Shown here in pieces: positions 13,732-14,592 of a stretch of 14,592 nt of DNA. Origin of the DNA: Clostridia bacterium (GTDB taxonomy: Bacteria; Bacillota_A; Clostridia; Christensenellales; Aristaeellaceae); NCBI GenBank assembly GCA_009783365.1, contig WRHG01000029.1, forward strand, positions 1-14,592, written 5' to 3'. Under the pieces are notes generated by a model. It searched no databases, had not been told where the DNA came from, and saw only the letters and a program-made list of their open reading frames with translations. How positions within the stretch are numbered: position 1 is the first letter of the stretch; each line of letters opens with the position of its first letter. A program made the translations under genes and the position numbers.

Positions 13732-14592
13732 GCGATTTCTTTTCTATCCTCCTGCTTCAAAACACCCTGCGCACCGCCACCCCTGTGGTGCTGGCCGCTT
13801 TAGGCTGCCTGCTGACCCAGCATGTGAACATTACCAACATCGGCGTCGAGGGCATGATGCTGATCGGATCCTTTTTTGCCGTACTGGGCAGCACATTAAC
13901 AGGCAGCTGGCTTGGAGGGCTTCTGTTCGCTCTGGCCCTGGGCGTTCTGCTGGGTCTGTTCTACTATGTTTTTGTTATCCGTTTTGGCAGCGACGAGTTT
14001 ATCATTGGCGTGGCGCTGAACATCTTTGCAGCCGGGTTAACGGTATTTCTGCTCAGAACCCTGCTTCATCAAAAGGGTTCCTTCTCCGGCCCGGGCATCG
14101 TTCCCCTCCCCAGGCTGGTTTTCCCCACCCTCCAGGGCATCCCCGTACTGGGGCCCCTGCTCAGCGGCAATACCCTGCTGGTATATGTAAGCTGGTTGCT
14201 TGTGCCCCTCCTGTGGGTGATGATCTACAAAACCCCCCTGGGCCTTCACCTGCGGGCTGCCGGAGAACAGCCGGAAGCCCTGCGGGTTGCCGGAAAAAAC
14301 CCCGATCTCCTCAAATGCCTCGCCAGCGTCCTCTGTGGCATTCTCTGTTGCCTTGCAGGGGCTCACCTTTCCCTGGGATATTTGACCTTGTTCACCGAGA
14401 ACATGAGCGCTTCCCGCGGATATGTGGCCTTCGCCTGCTGCATCTTTGGCCGGGGCAACCCCCCGCGGGTTTTTTTGGCCGCGCTGTTGTTCGGCTTTAT
14501 CGACGCCCTGGGTCTGCGCCTGCAAAAGTATATCTCCAGCGACATCACCGGCATGGCTCCCTACGTGGTAACCGTGGTAATGATGGTGGCAG
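13728..14592 (+). CDS. nupQ: Nucleoside ABC importer permease 2 (NupQ-like), cut by the window end
   Basis: The reading frame stays open from GTG 13728 to the window edge: 288 residues, C-terminus missing. It is strongly hydrophobic throughout. NIGVEGMMLIG (37-47) is the NupQ counterpart of the NVGGEGQ motif in permease 1. GLHLRAAGEQPEALRVAGKN (172-191) is the cytoplasmic EAA-like coupling loop that docks on the ATPase. The GTG overlaps the upstream stop as GTGA and has an AAGGAGGG ribosome site 7 nt before it, the strongest in this operon. NupQ is usually around 300-320 residues, so only a short piece should be lost. It closes the BMP-ATPase-permease-permease set. A following gene, for example a nucleoside deaminase or phosphorylase, would confirm the substrate but lies outside. 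Confidence 0.87.
   Translation, partial: MSDFFSILLLQNTLRTATPVVLAALGCLLTQHVNITNIGVEGMMLIGSFFAVLGSTLTGSWLGGLLFALALGVLLGLFYYVFVIRFGSDEFIIGVALNIFAAGLTVFLLRTLLHQKGSFSGPGIVPLPRLVFPTLQGIPVLGPLLSGNTLLVYVSWLLVPLLWVMIYKTPLGLHLRAAGEQPEALRVAGKNPDLLKCLASVLCGILCCLAGAHLSLGYLTLFTENMSASRGYVAFACCIFGRGNPPRVFLAALLFGFIDALGLRLQKYISSDITGMAPYVVTVVMMVA

Overview
This is a GC-rich bacterial chromosomal window, tightly packed and with genes on both strands. The content points to a Firmicute of the Clostridia class: a GldA/F/G-type ABC module with a DUF4340 partner, a BMP-ATPase-permease-permease nucleoside uptake operon laid out like Bacillus nupNOPQ, MurA with its catalytic Cys, clean AGGAGG-type ribosome binding sites, sigma-A-type promoters, and frequent 4-nt ATGA/GTGA overlaps. 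The exact lineage cannot be read from the sequence. I see no mobile element, CRISPR array, tRNA or rRNA.

Layout. (1) 1-1185, plus: the 3' end of one asparaginase-II-family gene overlaps by 23 nt a complete second member with all recognisable catalytic and zinc residues; a hairpin with a UACG loop follows. (2) 1273-2737, minus: a two-gene operon, tandem-GNAT acetyltransferase then a YgjP/SprT-like metallopeptidase (8-nt overlap), from a good promoter that overlaps a LacI-family/CcpA cre-like operator. (3) 2948-7701, plus: four genes, ABC ATPase, six-TM ABC-2 permease, GldG-like auxiliary protein and DUF4340 membrane-anchored protein, starting at an extended -10 promoter. (4) 7855-9699, plus: murA behind a near-consensus promoter, followed by a J-domain/TPR protein. 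(5) 9784-14592, plus: a nucleoside ABC importer: BMP-family binding protein, double-NBD ATPase and two permeases, the last cut by the window end.

How the genes work together. Regions 3 and 5 are the two coherent machines. In region 3 the ATPase and permease form the ABC-2 pump, and the GldG-like and DUF4340 proteins each present a large domain outside the membrane from a single N-terminal anchor; the substrate is unknown. In region 5 a secreted binding protein should hand nucleosides to a NupP/NupQ channel driven by NupO. Region 4 supplies a committed step of peptidoglycan synthesis next to a probable DnaK co-chaperone.

Most worth a second look: the operator-like site between the divergent transcription units, the binding protein without a lipobox in an otherwise Gram-positive-looking importer, the 12-bp hairpin between binding protein and ATPase genes, the C9 tract just after the ATPase start codon, and the GldAFG-DUF4340 module. 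Nothing here is clearly a new system; most genes belong to known families.
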